Assembly: GCA_020186115.1 (NCBI GenBank)
Contig: WSYJ01000134.1
Location: 62,001-126,000 of the forward strand
Length of the DNA: 64,000 bases
Source: Histomonas meleagridis
Lineage: Eukaryota > Parabasalia > Tritrichomonadida > Dientamoebidae
Direction: 5' to 3'
Below are positions 30,593-39,612 of this stretch, one piece after another. The position numbers and the translations under genes were made by a program. The notes under the pieces are model-generated. The model was not told the DNA's origin and ran no database searches. It saw only the letters and a list, made by a program, of their open reading frames with translations. Numbering within the stretch: the stretch's first letter is position 1; each line of letters begins with the position of its first letter.

Positions 30593-30887
30593 CGAAGTTG
30601 ATGAAAGCGAAAACGAAAATGAAAATGAAAACGAGGACGAGCACCGCGAGCCGCCGCCAGTGCCCGAGCCGACACTTGACGAGACGCGCGAAGTTGTAAG
30701 TGACGAAAGCGACGCACAGCACACAGAAGAAGAGGAAAATGCTGCGGAAGAAGAAAAAGTCGAAGAAAATAACGAAACGAAATCAGAGCACGAAAGCAAT
30801 AACGAAGAAGCAGAAGAAGTCGGCAGCGAACATGCAAACGATGCAAGCGAAGATTCCAATATGCACAACGATGATGCAACAGAATAA
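30540..30887 (+). CDS. Acidic C-terminal tail of the coiled-coil gene, in a shifted frame
   Basis: This is the 3' part of the frame ending at 30885-30887. It is low-complexity acidic (ESENENENENED, then PPPVPEP, then a Glu/Asn/Ser-rich tail). It is offset from the 29885-30592 frame by a shift at the GAAAAC-repeat tract. It is best read as the continuation of that gene after a repeat-length change or a sequence error, not as an independent gene. Confidence 0.45.
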   Translation, partial: KTKTKTKNAKESENEKIDEVDESENENENENEDEHREPPPVPEPTLDETREVVSDESDAQHTEEEENAAEEEKVEENNETKSEHESNNEEAEEVGSEHANDASEDSNMHNDDATE

Positions 30888-31383
30888 TGTCAGTAAATAA
30901 TATAAAATTTTATATATTTTGTAAATGTTTTTGATTATAAATATTTTGATACTGTCAAATGCTTTTATTCAATGTCTGAAGATTACTTTCTTTCGTTTAA
31001 GTTAAATTATTTTTTTATGTTGGAGCAAAAACATAAATATTATTGAAAACAAATAAATATGATTTATCATTTTGAAATATTCAAATTATTTAATATTATA
31101 TTTCAATATAGACAAATAAAATGTCGCTACCAAATATTTCAGTTTCCATCTTTAACTTACTATAAAACACTACTCAAAATATTTACTCTATTTTCACAAG
31201 CAATTGTCTTAAGTTTTACTAAAGAACAACAAAGCATCGAAAGACATTTTCGGGTTCTGCATTCCACGCAAATTCGCAGCGCTTTCGCTGATTTAATTTG
31301 TTTTTCGTTTTAAAATTAAATTTTGCATTTATAATATTTTACAATTTATTTAAATTTATACATTTGAAACAATTTACATCACA
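30888..31383. other. AT-rich region between convergent genes
   Basis: About 500 bases between the 3' ends of the coiled-coil gene and the DnaJ gene. No credible ORF or RNA is visible. Confidence 0.45.
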
Positions 31384-31905
31384 TTACATAACTCCGCACG
31401 AACGTTCTTCGTCACTTTCGCTGTCTGTTGTGTAATATGTTTCGTTTCGTCTTCTGTATTCGCTCCGGTGACTTCCGAATGTTTCCTCTTCGTCCGGATC
31501 TCTCATTTGCGCTGCGAACGCTTCTTCGTCGTCAGCTTGTACACTTTCGTTATGCCTCCGCACGTTTATGCTGTTTAACGCCTCAATAAGTTCCGTCGTA
31601 ATTTGTTCGTAAATTGGAAATATTACATTAAATCGAATGTACAAATTTCCCTTTTGAAGTTCGTTGTTATGTTTCGGCATTCCTTCGCCTTCAATGCACA
31701 TTACGCAGTTCGGTGTAATGACTTTGTCCTCCGGCGTGTGCGCAATGATTATCCGATCGTCCAAATGCCGGATTGCAAACGCAGCGCCAAGAAGCGCTTC
31801 GCTGAGTTGCACATCTTTCTCATACAAAAGATTGGAATAACTCCGTTTGAAGTATTCGTGTTCCGCCTCTTCAACGACAACAACCAAATCGCCGGCTTTC
31901 AACAT
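31384..31905 (-). CDS. Type I DnaJ, C-terminal part (frameshifted from N-terminal part)
   Basis: 173 residues that continue the substrate-binding domain of the J-protein at 31871-32623. KAGDLVVVVEEAEHEYFKR is the conserved '.PGD..FV...H..F.R' block, and EGEGMPKHNNELQKGNLYIRFNVIFP is the conserved second beta domain. The tail is acidic and ends in CGVM, a CaaX-type prenylation box as in cytosolic Ydj1/DNAJA proteins. The frame joins the upstream part by a one-base shift near 31905. The first in-frame ATG is internal, so this is not an independent gene. Confidence 0.75.
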   Translation of the reverse strand: MLKAGDLVVVVEEAEHEYFKRSYSNLLYEKDVQLSEALLGAAFAIRHLDDRIIIAHTPEDKVITPNCVMCIEGEGMPKHNNELQKGNLYIRFNVIFPIYEQITTELIEALNSINVRRHNESVQADDEEAFAAQMRDPDEEETFGSHRSEYRRRNETYYTTDSESDEERSCGVM

Positions 31906-32623
31906 TCGGCGCTTCGTCTGATTCGCCTTTAAAGATTATCGTTTCGCCATTCTCCATACCGCGCTTGATGTCGACTTTAATATATTTCGCAGTTTCAACG
32001 GTGCACTCGCCATTGCATTCTGTGCATACGTCCCGCGCCTCTATGACTTCGCCGCTGCCGTTGCATTTGGAGCACGTGTTGATCTCGCGCGTCGCCGCTG
32101 ATCCCTGACGATGCGCGCGGACTGTGCTGCCTTTGCCTTGGCAGACGGGACACTTACGGCGATAGCGCCCATCTTTGGTACCGTTGCCATGGCATTTGCT
32201 GCAGATTCGCTGGCGTTTAATGCGGAGTTTAATCGTGCGGCCGTTATAAAGATCTTCTAAAGAAACTTGAACTGGATAAGTTATATCTTCTGAACGACGA
32301 ATATGACTGTAATTATGAACATCATCAAAACTACTGAAACCAAAATGCTTCGTAAAGATATCAAAAAGATCGTTATCATTATTCCCAAAATCGAAATCAA
32401 CACCTTGAAGACCAAATTGATCATAACTTCGTCGTTTCTTTGGATCTTTAAGAATTTCATACGCTTCATTTATCTCTTGAAATTGTTCCGTTGAACTTGG
32501 ATCATCATGATTTTTGTCTGGATGAAGTTCACGTGCTTTTTGTTGAAATGCCCGTTTGATTTGACGCTGGCTTGCATCTGGACTGACACCAAGAATGTCA
32601 TATAGCCTCGTGTCGACAACCAT
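31871..32623 (-). CDS. Type I DnaJ (DNAJA/Ydj1-like), N-terminal part
   Basis: The start is ATG 32623 (MVVDTRLYDILGV); the upstream in-frame codons precede the initiator. The J-domain (about 1-68) has HPD in ARELHPDKNH. A Gly/Phe-Asp linker follows. The four zinc-binding repeats are CSKCHGNG, CPVCQGKG, CSKCNGSG and CTECNGEC, the last lacking the final Gly. The frame then leaves the family after GESDEAPN, within the substrate-binding domain, where a one-base shift leads into 31384-31905. A joined product of about 400 residues would match the family. It should be an Hsp70 co-chaperone of cytosolic type, not the partner of the hydrogenosomal Hsp70. The 3' half is GC-rich and the 5' half AT-rich. 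Confidence 0.82.
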   Translation of the reverse strand: MVVDTRLYDILGVSPDASQRQIKRAFQQKARELHPDKNHDDPSSTEQFQEINEAYEILKDPKKRRSYDQFGLQGVDFDFGNNDNDLFDIFTKHFGFSSFDDVHNYSHIRRSEDITYPVQVSLEDLYNGRTIKLRIKRQRICSKCHGNGTKDGRYRRKCPVCQGKGSTVRAHRQGSAATREINTCSKCNGSGEVIEARDVCTECNGECTVETAKYIKVDIKRGMENGETIIFKGESDEAPNVESRRFGCCR

Positions 32624-32643
32624 TTGCAATGCTCGACCATTTA

Positions 32644-32654
32644 TAAAAAGTGGC
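32644..32654 (-). promoter_or_regulatory. Initiator-like element of the DnaJ gene
   Basis: GCCACTTTTTA on the minus strand, about 21-31 nt upstream of ATG 32623. It is nearly the same as the element before the syntaxin gene (GCCACTTTTTG). Confidence 0.45.
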
Positions 32655-32743
32655 AAAATGTTGTTTATGAATAAAAAAAATAGAAAATTAAATAAAATTA
32701 ATAATATTAAATATAAATATATGATATTAACAAAAAATAAAAG

Positions 32744-33175
32744 TTATTGATTAAGTAATGATGAAATAATAATATGTTCAAACTCTTCAAATGTGTGTGA
32801 ATTTGAAGTAGGATTCAATTTTTTTAATTCTGCTTTAACATCTTCACGATATGGCTTAAGTGGATCTCCAAGTTTATGTTCTGCTTCTTTAATATTTAAC
32901 TCGTCAATCATATCTTTTCGTTTTTGTGAGATTTGTTCTTTAATCGAATTTGTGGCTTCTTTTAATTCAAGTTCTTTATCATATGATGCTCGAAGACTTT
33001 CACTACTTAATACTGAATATGCATCAACAATCTCTAAAAATTTTTGTGTCGTAACTGGATTAACTTCTGTTTGTTTATCTGGATGATATTTCTTAGCCAT
33101 TAATCGGTATCCTTTTTTAATCTCTGAAAGCGTTGCATCACGAGAAACACCTAAAACTTCATAGAGATTACTCAT
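32744..33175 (-). CDS. Small J-domain protein (type III)
   Basis: 143 residues. The J-domain spans about 2-70 ([28 protein letters not shown] with intact HPD, and [21 protein letters not shown]). A helical charged tail (about 70-143) follows, without Gly/Phe or zinc regions. It stimulates an Hsp70 at an unknown location; no signal or membrane anchor is visible. It lies 120 bp upstream of the type I DnaJ gene on the same strand. An initiator TCACTTTTC is at 33192-33200, giving a leader of about 20 nt. Confidence 0.88.
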   Translation of the reverse strand: MSNLYEVLGVSRDATLSEIKKGYRLMAKKYHPDKQTEVNPVTTQKFLEIVDAYSVLSSESLRASYDKELELKEATNSIKEQISQKRKDMIDELNIKEAEHKLGDPLKPYREDVKAELKKLNPTSNSHTFEEFEHIIISSLLNQ

Positions 33176-33191
33176 TCCAATTTAAACGGCC

Positions 33192-33200
33192 GAAAAGTGA
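33192..33200 (-). promoter_or_regulatory. Initiator of the small J-protein gene
   Basis: TCACTTTTC on the minus strand, 17-25 nt upstream of ATG 33175. Confidence 0.55.
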
Positions 33201-33266
33201 ACTCAAAAAATGAAAAAATTAAAAAATTTCATTATTTAATATACAAACATTTATTTATTTAAATAT

Positions 33267-34679
33267 TCATTCGGAATAATAATGGTCAATTAAATAACGA
33301 GCATTAGATGAAATTTCACAATCTGAATCAAATGCAAATTGATTTAAAAGATCTTCACCAATCCCTTCAATGATTTCTTCTTTAACACTTTCAAAATATT
33401 CGGTCGATGATAATTTATCCAAAATACTTGAAAATCCATTTAAAATTATTCCAATATGAATATCTTCAACATATAATAAATCAAAAAATACATCAAAAAT
33501 GTTATGAACAATTTCAAATATTTTAATTAAATCACTTTGAGCACAACTTTGAAGAAGTGCACAAAACATTTCAATTATATTAACTTTAATCACAATTGAA
33601 CAATTTTGAAGAATTTGGATACATTTATCCAAAAGATTTGATGAAAGAATTTCTTCATGATATTCATAATTTTCACAATATATAATTAAAATTTGAATTG
33701 ATTCTTCTTGAATACCAGGATCAAAATATGCTTCAAATATTATATTTAATCGACAAAAAAGTTCTTTCATATTAATATATGAAATATTCATCGTAATAAT
33801 TTTTGAGATAGTAATAAGTGAATTATAAATTAATGAAACATCATTAAATTTTAATGATTTCATTAATATTTCATTAAAATTATTTGGCGCTGAAAATTCA
33901 AAAAAAAATTCATTTTGATATTCAATTAATTTATATAAACAATTAATAATTACATGATTGTGTTTAATATTTACTTGATCAAATGATTGATATAATAATA
34001 TATAAAGATTTTTAATGTCATCTTCATTGATATTTGAAAGATCGCGTTGAAGAAATCCTGAAATAGATACAAAAGTTGGAAATAATAATAAATTTTTTAA
34101 AACAAAATTTTCATTTATAAGTTGAAATGAAATTTCAAGAATTCGATGAAAACATTTCGTTTCATGAAGAAGTAAATCATAATTCGGTTCTTTATAAAGA
34201 AGAATTGATACAAAATAAAGACATGAAATAAGTAATTCGAAATTATTATTATTTATTGTGATATAATTACAAATATTTAGAATAATTTCATTAGATAGAA
34301 AATTTGTGATATTTTCTTCTGGTGAATGATGTTCAATAAATGTGGAAATACATTCTATTAATGAAACTGTATAATGTTGAAGTCCATTCATAATCAATGT
34401 TTGAAAAAATTGAAATATTTGACATGTTGAAACAAAAAAAGAATAATTTATTTCTGATTCTGAAACAAGGTTACGAATAGTATCAATAATATCAACTAAA
34501 TAAATAGGATCTGTAATTGTGATTAATTGTTGATATTTTTCATAACAAAGTTGTCTTTGTGATTCAGCATTTTCTTCTTCTTCTTTAAGTGAATCTTCTG
34601 AACCAAAAAATAATTTAGTTGCTCTTCCTATTAATCTTGAAACTCTTGGACTTTGTTTGTAATCAATTGAAGAAATCAT
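33267..34679 (-). CDS. Helical-repeat (ARM/HEAT-like) protein
   Basis: 470 residues, ATG 34679. After a short basic N-terminus (YKQSPRVSRLIGRATKLFFG) the rest is all-helical with repeated hydrophobic helices of about 40-residue spacing (for example LISCLYFVSILLYKEPNYD, VSLIYNSLITISKIIT, INIIEMFCALLQSC-like). This matches the armadillo/HEAT solenoid pattern. The N-terminus faintly resembles an importin-alpha IBB-like basic start, but there are no canonical ARM tryptophan/asparagine NLS-binding ladders. Trichomonads have many such proteins. The role is unknown, probably scaffold or transport. Confidence 0.65.
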   Translation of the reverse strand: MISSIDYKQSPRVSRLIGRATKLFFGSEDSLKEEEENAESQRQLCYEKYQQLITITDPIYLVDIIDTIRNLVSESEINYSFFVSTCQIFQFFQTLIMNGLQHYTVSLIECISTFIEHHSPEENITNFLSNEIILNICNYITINNNNFELLISCLYFVSILLYKEPNYDLLLHETKCFHRILEISFQLINENFVLKNLLLFPTFVSISGFLQRDLSNINEDDIKNLYILLYQSFDQVNIKHNHVIINCLYKLIEYQNEFFFEFSAPNNFNEILMKSLKFNDVSLIYNSLITISKIITMNISYINMKELFCRLNIIFEAYFDPGIQEESIQILIIYCENYEYHEEILSSNLLDKCIQILQNCSIVIKVNIIEMFCALLQSCAQSDLIKIFEIVHNIFDVFFDLLYVEDIHIGIILNGFSSILDKLSSTEYFESVKEEIIEGIGEDLLNQFAFDSDCEISSNARYLIDHYYSE

Positions 34680-34978
34680 TTTATTTTCTGAAGAGGACGT
34701 TTAAAATTAATCAAATAGAAACAAAAAATCAAAATATGTACAAACTACAATACAAAGAAAAGGCTAAAAGTTATACTAAAGTAAGCTTTTCTTTTTCTAA
34801 AAAAAGTTTTTTGTTGATATATCTGTAAATGATTTTAAAATTTTTAGAGAACTATGTTTAAAACATATCATACTAATTTTATGTCATATATATGAATGAT
34901 ATATTTGGTAATTATTAACATAGTTGTGTTGCATTCATAAAAAATGTGATTTTTTTTTAGCTGTCACTTTTTTATTTT
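34680..34978. other. Bidirectional promoter region
   Basis: About 300 AT-rich bases between the divergent ARM-like gene and the third DUF3447 gene. It holds the initiator of the latter. The 69-codon frame here is not convincing. Confidence 0.4.
34964..34973 (+). promoter_or_regulatory. Initiator of the third DUF3447 gene
   Basis: TCACTTTTTT lies 6-15 nt upstream of ATG 34979. The leader would be only about 13 nt. It suggests this locus keeps a working promoter. Confidence 0.55.
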
Positions 34979-36166
34979 ATGGAAACGCAAAAGACAAGTA
35001 ACTGGGAAATATGTACAAATATTCAGCAAATAATTTTTAATCTAAAAAGTGAAAATTTATCCCAAACAGTATTTTCGTTAGCTAAAATATTTGATATTAA
35101 TTTTTCTTATACTTTTAATTTAATCATTTCCGAAGATATTTATTTATCATTTGCTATCCAAAAAAATGATATAAATTTATATTTAAATTTAATAAAAGAA
35201 ATCAATAAATTTGAAGAAGCTTATAAAAATAAATCAAAATTGGTTTATGTTTTCAAAAAATATTTACTTAAGAATGAGACGCAAGAGTCAAATTATTTTA
35301 TTGAGAACTTGATTCAACAAAATTTAATAGACCCTAAAATTATTAAAAATAAAAGGAAACCATATTTTGTGCATTATATGTCAGAAAAAGAAATTAAAAC
35401 AATTGGAAAATCTGATTTTTTGAATCAAATTATGGAAAATTATGATGAACTTTCAAAGAATGATTGGGAACTTCATAAAAAATTAATTAAAAAAGGACAT
35501 AATCCGAATGAAATTGCAAAATTAATTCGAAATGATGATATCGAAAAACTTCAAGAAGTGTCTTCACAAAATGAATTTGATTATAATCAAACAATTGAAC
35601 CATCACTTTATGAAAAATATTCATTCATTAATAAAGAAAATGTTGCATTAATTGATTATGCAGCATTTTTTTCTTCAATTAAATGTTTTAAATATTTACT
35701 TATGAATGGTGCAAATGTAAATAATGCAGGTAAATATGCAGTTGCAGGTGGAAATGAAGAAATTATTCATTTATGTGAACAAAATCATTCATCATTTGAA
35801 AATGCATATGAAACAGCAATTAAGTTTCATAGAAACGATATCTTTAAATATCTTTATGAAAATAAAAATGATAAATTTAAGAATTTAGAAGAATTGGGAA
35901 TTATATGTATTTTATATCATGACTATGAAATATTTACATTTTTAATTGAAAAAGGTATGAAAATTGATGATAATATTATTAATGAATCAGCAAGAAATGG
36001 AAACATATTTCTCACAAAATATTTTCTTGAAGAAAATCAAATACCTAAAAATATTTTAGTGTTCTCTTCATTATCAGGAAATGAAGAACTTGTTGAATAT
36101 ATTCTCGAACTAAAAAGGATTAATATCAATTTCAAAGTTGTTTTTTTTTCTTTATTAAAAGTTTGA
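34979..36166 (+). CDS. DUF3447-type ankyrin protein, N-terminal exon/ORF
   Basis: 395 residues. The same blocks as in the 7485 and 9017 genes are present (NDWELHKKLIKKGHNPNEI, LIRNDDIEKLQEVSSQ, AGGNEEIIHLCEQNHSS, FHRNDIFKYLYENK) but with clear divergence. This is therefore an older paralogue. A helical N-terminal domain is followed by about five degenerate and regular ankyrin repeats. The ORF leaves the ankyrin register after 'ELKRININFK' (about 36135) and ends in spacer sequence, exactly as at the other two loci. Seven further ankyrin units follow out of frame. The promoter-proximal initiator suggests expression. Confidence 0.78.
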   Translation: METQKTSNWEICTNIQQIIFNLKSENLSQTVFSLAKIFDINFSYTFNLIISEDIYLSFAIQKNDINLYLNLIKEINKFEEAYKNKSKLVYVFKKYLLKNETQESNYFIENLIQQNLIDPKIIKNKRKPYFVHYMSEKEIKTIGKSDFLNQIMENYDELSKNDWELHKKLIKKGHNPNEIAKLIRNDDIEKLQEVSSQNEFDYNQTIEPSLYEKYSFINKENVALIDYAAFFSSIKCFKYLLMNGANVNNAGKYAVAGGNEEIIHLCEQNHSSFENAYETAIKFHRNDIFKYLYENKNDKFKNLEELGIICILYHDYEIFTFLIEKGMKIDDNIINESARNGNIFLTKYFLEENQIPKNILVFSSLSGNEELVEYILELKRININFKVVFFSLLKV

Positions 36167-37299
36167 TTTAATTTCCTTTTATTTAAAATTAATATTTGGA
36201 ATTCATATATAGTATTTAGAACAGCATTGATAAATGCATCTATAAATGGTCATACAGAAATAGTTAAATTACTTCTTAAGCAAAAAGGAATATTTATAAT
36301 GTTATAGATATTTCTTTGTTTATTTTATTATTTATTATAATATTTTTATGTTTCAAAACAATAATCGGAATTTGTCTATAACATTTAGAACTGCATTTAT
36401 GAATGCATCTGATAAAGGTCATGGAAAAATTGTCAAATTACTTCTAGTTCAAGAAGGAATTAATATCAATGAAAAGGACATTTATATATTTCACTTAGTA
36501 TTTATGGAAATATTTTAGTCTTTCAGAATAATATTTGGATTTTATACGATACATTTAAAACAGCACTTATCTTATCATCTTTAAACGGACATACAAAAAT
36601 AGTTAAATTACTTCTCAAACAAGAAGGAATTGATATCAACTCTAAAGATATTTACATATATCACTTAATATTTATAGTAATATTTTGATATTTACTAATA
36701 ATATTTGGTGATTACTCATAGTATTTAAAACCTCACTCATGTACACAGCAAAATATGGGAATCTAGAAATTGTTAAATTACTTCTAGAAAAAGAAGGAAT
36801 TGATATTAATACTAGGGATATTTTTTCTTAAAATTTAATATTTGTTTTATAAATTTAATAATTTAAATTTTTTTTAAAAAATTATTTAAATTATTTAAAA
36901 CAGCACTTCTGATTGCATCTGAGCATAGTCATACCAAAATAGTTAAATTACTTCTTGAACAAAAAGGAATTGATATTAATGCTAGAGATATCACATTATA
37001 TTATTTGAAATATGTATCAATAATTTGATATTTCAAAATGTTATTTGATATTTAATCATTGAATTTAAAACAGCTCTTATGATTGCATCAGAAAGAGGTT
37101 ATTCAAAAATAGTTAAATTACTTCTTGAACAAAAAGGAATTGAAATTAATGCTAAAGATGTTAATATATTTTATTTTGGTTTTGCTTTAACTAATTCAAA
37201 TTTTTACAAAATATTTGGAATTTAACCAAATTGTTTAAAACAGCTTTTATGATTGCATCAGAAAGAGGTCGCAAAGAAATTGTTGATTTACTAGTTTAA
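36167..37299 (+). repeat. Ankyrin unit/spacer array, third locus (170-bp period)
   Basis: Seven ankyrin units. The unit-start motif (ACAGC or variants) is at 36221, 36390, 36560, 36730, 36900, 37070 and 37240. The spacing is 169 once and then exactly 170 five times. Spacer sequences are diverged from those at 5.7-13.2 kb (shared parts are mainly AATAATATTTGG-like and TTTAAAACAGC), yet the period is the same. The last unit ends in a clean stop (GATTTACTAGTTTAA, ending 37299). One unit (about 36221) lacks the usual IDINAKD end. This array supports conservation of spacing rather than mere recent copying. Confidence 0.75.
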
Positions 37300-37859
37300 A
37301 ATGAAAAATGTTAAAAAAAATAGAAACTCAAAATGAAAATTACATATTAGTGTGAACTTGAAAGCTTTTCATAATTACATGCAAAAAAATTTAGTTGATA
37401 AAATCTGGTTCTCAAATTATATTTCAAGCATTAGGAAATCATAATGTTACCGCTACCAAAAATTTTTCCAAAAGCGATTCTATATGTGGGTCTCCTTACT
37501 TGAAGTTCCTTGTTTCTCTTGATCGAATCATATTTAACTGAAGAAAATTTTTAAAAATCTTTGCAACAAACAAAATTATTCGACTTAAGTTTTCCATCCT
37601 CATTTAATGTTGTTGTCAGTAAAACTGTTTTTTCTGCATCTTTTAATAATTTGGTATATGTTTTAAAAATTTCATGTTTTTTCAAAAGTATTGTGTTTGT
37701 TTTGATGATTTTTAGTTTTACTAATAATTCGTAGTTTATTTTATTAATTTGCTGTTTGTTTTAATTATTTAGAATTCAAAAAGGTATTCCTTTTTTACTT
37801 TTTATGTTTATATACAAAATTTGAAATAATTTAAATCATTTGGAATTCATTATAAAAAT
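37300..37859. other. AT-rich spacer
   Basis: 560 bases with no gene seen. Confidence 0.4.
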
Positions 37860-38085
37860 TTAAAACACCTCTTCATATAGCAGTTGAAAACGATAATAAA
37901 GAAATCGTTAAATTACTTTTGGAGCTAAAAGGAATTGATGTTAATGCGATAAAAATTTATTTTAAAGATATAACTACTTAAACATCATCTTTAAAAAAGA
38001 TATCTAGACAGCATCTATGTGTGCATCTTAGAAGGGTTATATAGAAATTGCTGATTTAATCAACAGCAAATGTAAATCAGTAAGA
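37860..38085 (+). pseudogene. Decayed ankyrin units
   Basis: One recognisable unit (TPLHIAVENDNKEIVKLLLE, then IDVNA) is followed by a second with an in-frame stop (MCAS*KGYIEIADLI). The first is separated from the preceding array by about 560 bp. The 170-bp spacing is lost and stops lie inside the units, in contrast to the intact arrays. Confidence 0.6.
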
Positions 38086-38387
38086 TAAACAAATTCTGTT
38101 CATTAATAAAAATAAATTTTTATTTTCGCATGGAAAATATGTGTGAAATTGTATTAACATATATGATTTATATTATATTTTTAAAATTATTGTTTTACGA
38201 AAATGATTATTTTAGGATTTTTTTTAAATTTAAATGCATAAATAAATTCTAAAATCAAAATTAATTGAAAGATTTGTTTTTCTTTTCAGCTTTTTTTTTT
38301 TAATATTTCTTACAATAAAAAACTGTTTTTTTTCTGATGTAAAAGATAAATTTTTTATGATTAAACCACTTAACAATCAATTTAAGT

Positions 38388-39461
38388 ATGGCTGATTTAC
38401 CGCCTTTACCGGAAGATTTATCAAATGGATTACCGCCACCTCCACCACTTGGTGATATACTTCCTCCTCCTCCAATTAAAGGATTTAATGATGTTCCACC
38501 TCCACCATCACCAATTCCTAAGCAAAGAAGAGAACGCCAAGTCAAGCCTGGACCAGATCCAGCTCTCCTTCATCATTGTTCAATTTGCAAAGAATCATGT
38601 TCTGAGATATTTTATGTTGCATGTGGGGAATATTTTCACCCAAATTGCTTTAAATGTGAAATATGTCATTGTCATCTTAAGCCACCAAACTGTGTTTCAT
38701 TTCGTGGACATTTCTTATGTTTTCAATGTTCTGAAGATAAAGGAAATCTAAAACAATGTAATATTTGTGAGCAGTTTTTATATGATTATGAAGAAAAAGT
38801 TAAAATTCCTGGAAAAGAATACAGCATTCATGCATCATGTTTTGTTTGTTATGAATGTTCAGAACCATTAAAAATGGACACATTCACTCTTATAGAAGAT
38901 AAGCTTTTATGTGCAAAGTGCATAGCAATTTTCGAAAAGAGGAAATGCGCGAATTGTAACAAATTCATTTTTGGAAGATATATTCAATGTAGAGGAAAAT
39001 TCTTTCATCCAGAACACTTCCTATGTTGTGAATGTAATGAAATATTATGTGGTAATTGTTATGTTGTTCATCATGATAAATATTATTGTCCACTTGATGG
39101 ACAATATTTTACTGGTAGATGTAGTTATTGCAAAAAAGAAATTGATAATATTGAAGGAAGTAAAGTTGACTGGCATAATAAAGTTTATCACAAAAGATGC
39201 TTTGTTTGTAGAGTATGCGGTGCGAGGTGTGACCCAGAAAATTGTAAATCTTTCCATGAAAGACCACATTGCGATGAATGTTATAAAAAGAGAATAATTG
39301 AAGAAAAAAAGAATGCAAACAAACACAATCCTAATGAAAGTTCAAAAAGAAGGAAAAACTTTAAGGATTATTTTGATAAGAAAGAATTCGTTCTACCAAT
39401 ATACTCAAAAGACACTGATGTTAATGAAACTGTAAAGTCTCCAAAGAAAAAGAAAAAATAA
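38388..39461 (+). CDS. Four-LIM-domain protein with proline-rich N-terminus
   Basis: 357 residues. Residues 1-50 are proline-rich (LPPPPPLGDILPPPP, then VPPPPSPIPK), a potential profilin or SH3/EVH1 ligand. Four LIM zinc domains follow at about 64-118, 123-178, 185-237 and 243-301 (for example CSICKESC..H..CFKCEIC; CANCNKF..H..FLCCECN; CSYCKKE..H..CFVCRVC). The C-terminus is basic and ends in polylysine. The layout resembles paxillin/zyxin-type cytoskeletal adaptors at actin-rich adhesion sites; the role is inferred. In the third LIM domain a His replaces a Cys (FHPEHFLC), which is an allowed zinc ligand. Confidence 0.92.
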   Translation: MADLPPLPEDLSNGLPPPPPLGDILPPPPIKGFNDVPPPPSPIPKQRRERQVKPGPDPALLHHCSICKESCSEIFYVACGEYFHPNCFKCEICHCHLKPPNCVSFRGHFLCFQCSEDKGNLKQCNICEQFLYDYEEKVKIPGKEYSIHASCFVCYECSEPLKMDTFTLIEDKLLCAKCIAIFEKRKCANCNKFIFGRYIQCRGKFFHPEHFLCCECNEILCGNCYVVHHDKYYCPLDGQYFTGRCSYCKKEIDNIEGSKVDWHNKVYHKRCFVCRVCGARCDPENCKSFHERPHCDECYKKRIIEEKKNANKHNPNESSKRRKNFKDYFDKKEFVLPIYSKDTDVNETVKSPKKKKK

Positions 39462-39612
39462 AAATATTTCCTGAATATATAAAATGGGATGTTTTTTGTG
39501 ACAAAAGAAAGTTTTTGTTTGTGAGTTGGAAAATAATTCAATCTGAACTTTTTCATAAAAATTGAAAACGTATTTAATTTTGAATATTTTATTTTTAAGA
39601 TAAACATTTATT

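Noticed and set aside
30398-30879. Cys/Ser- and Arg-rich minus-strand frames opposite the acidic tail
   Set aside because: They are produced by the low-complexity (GAA/AAC)-rich coding strand and have no independent support.
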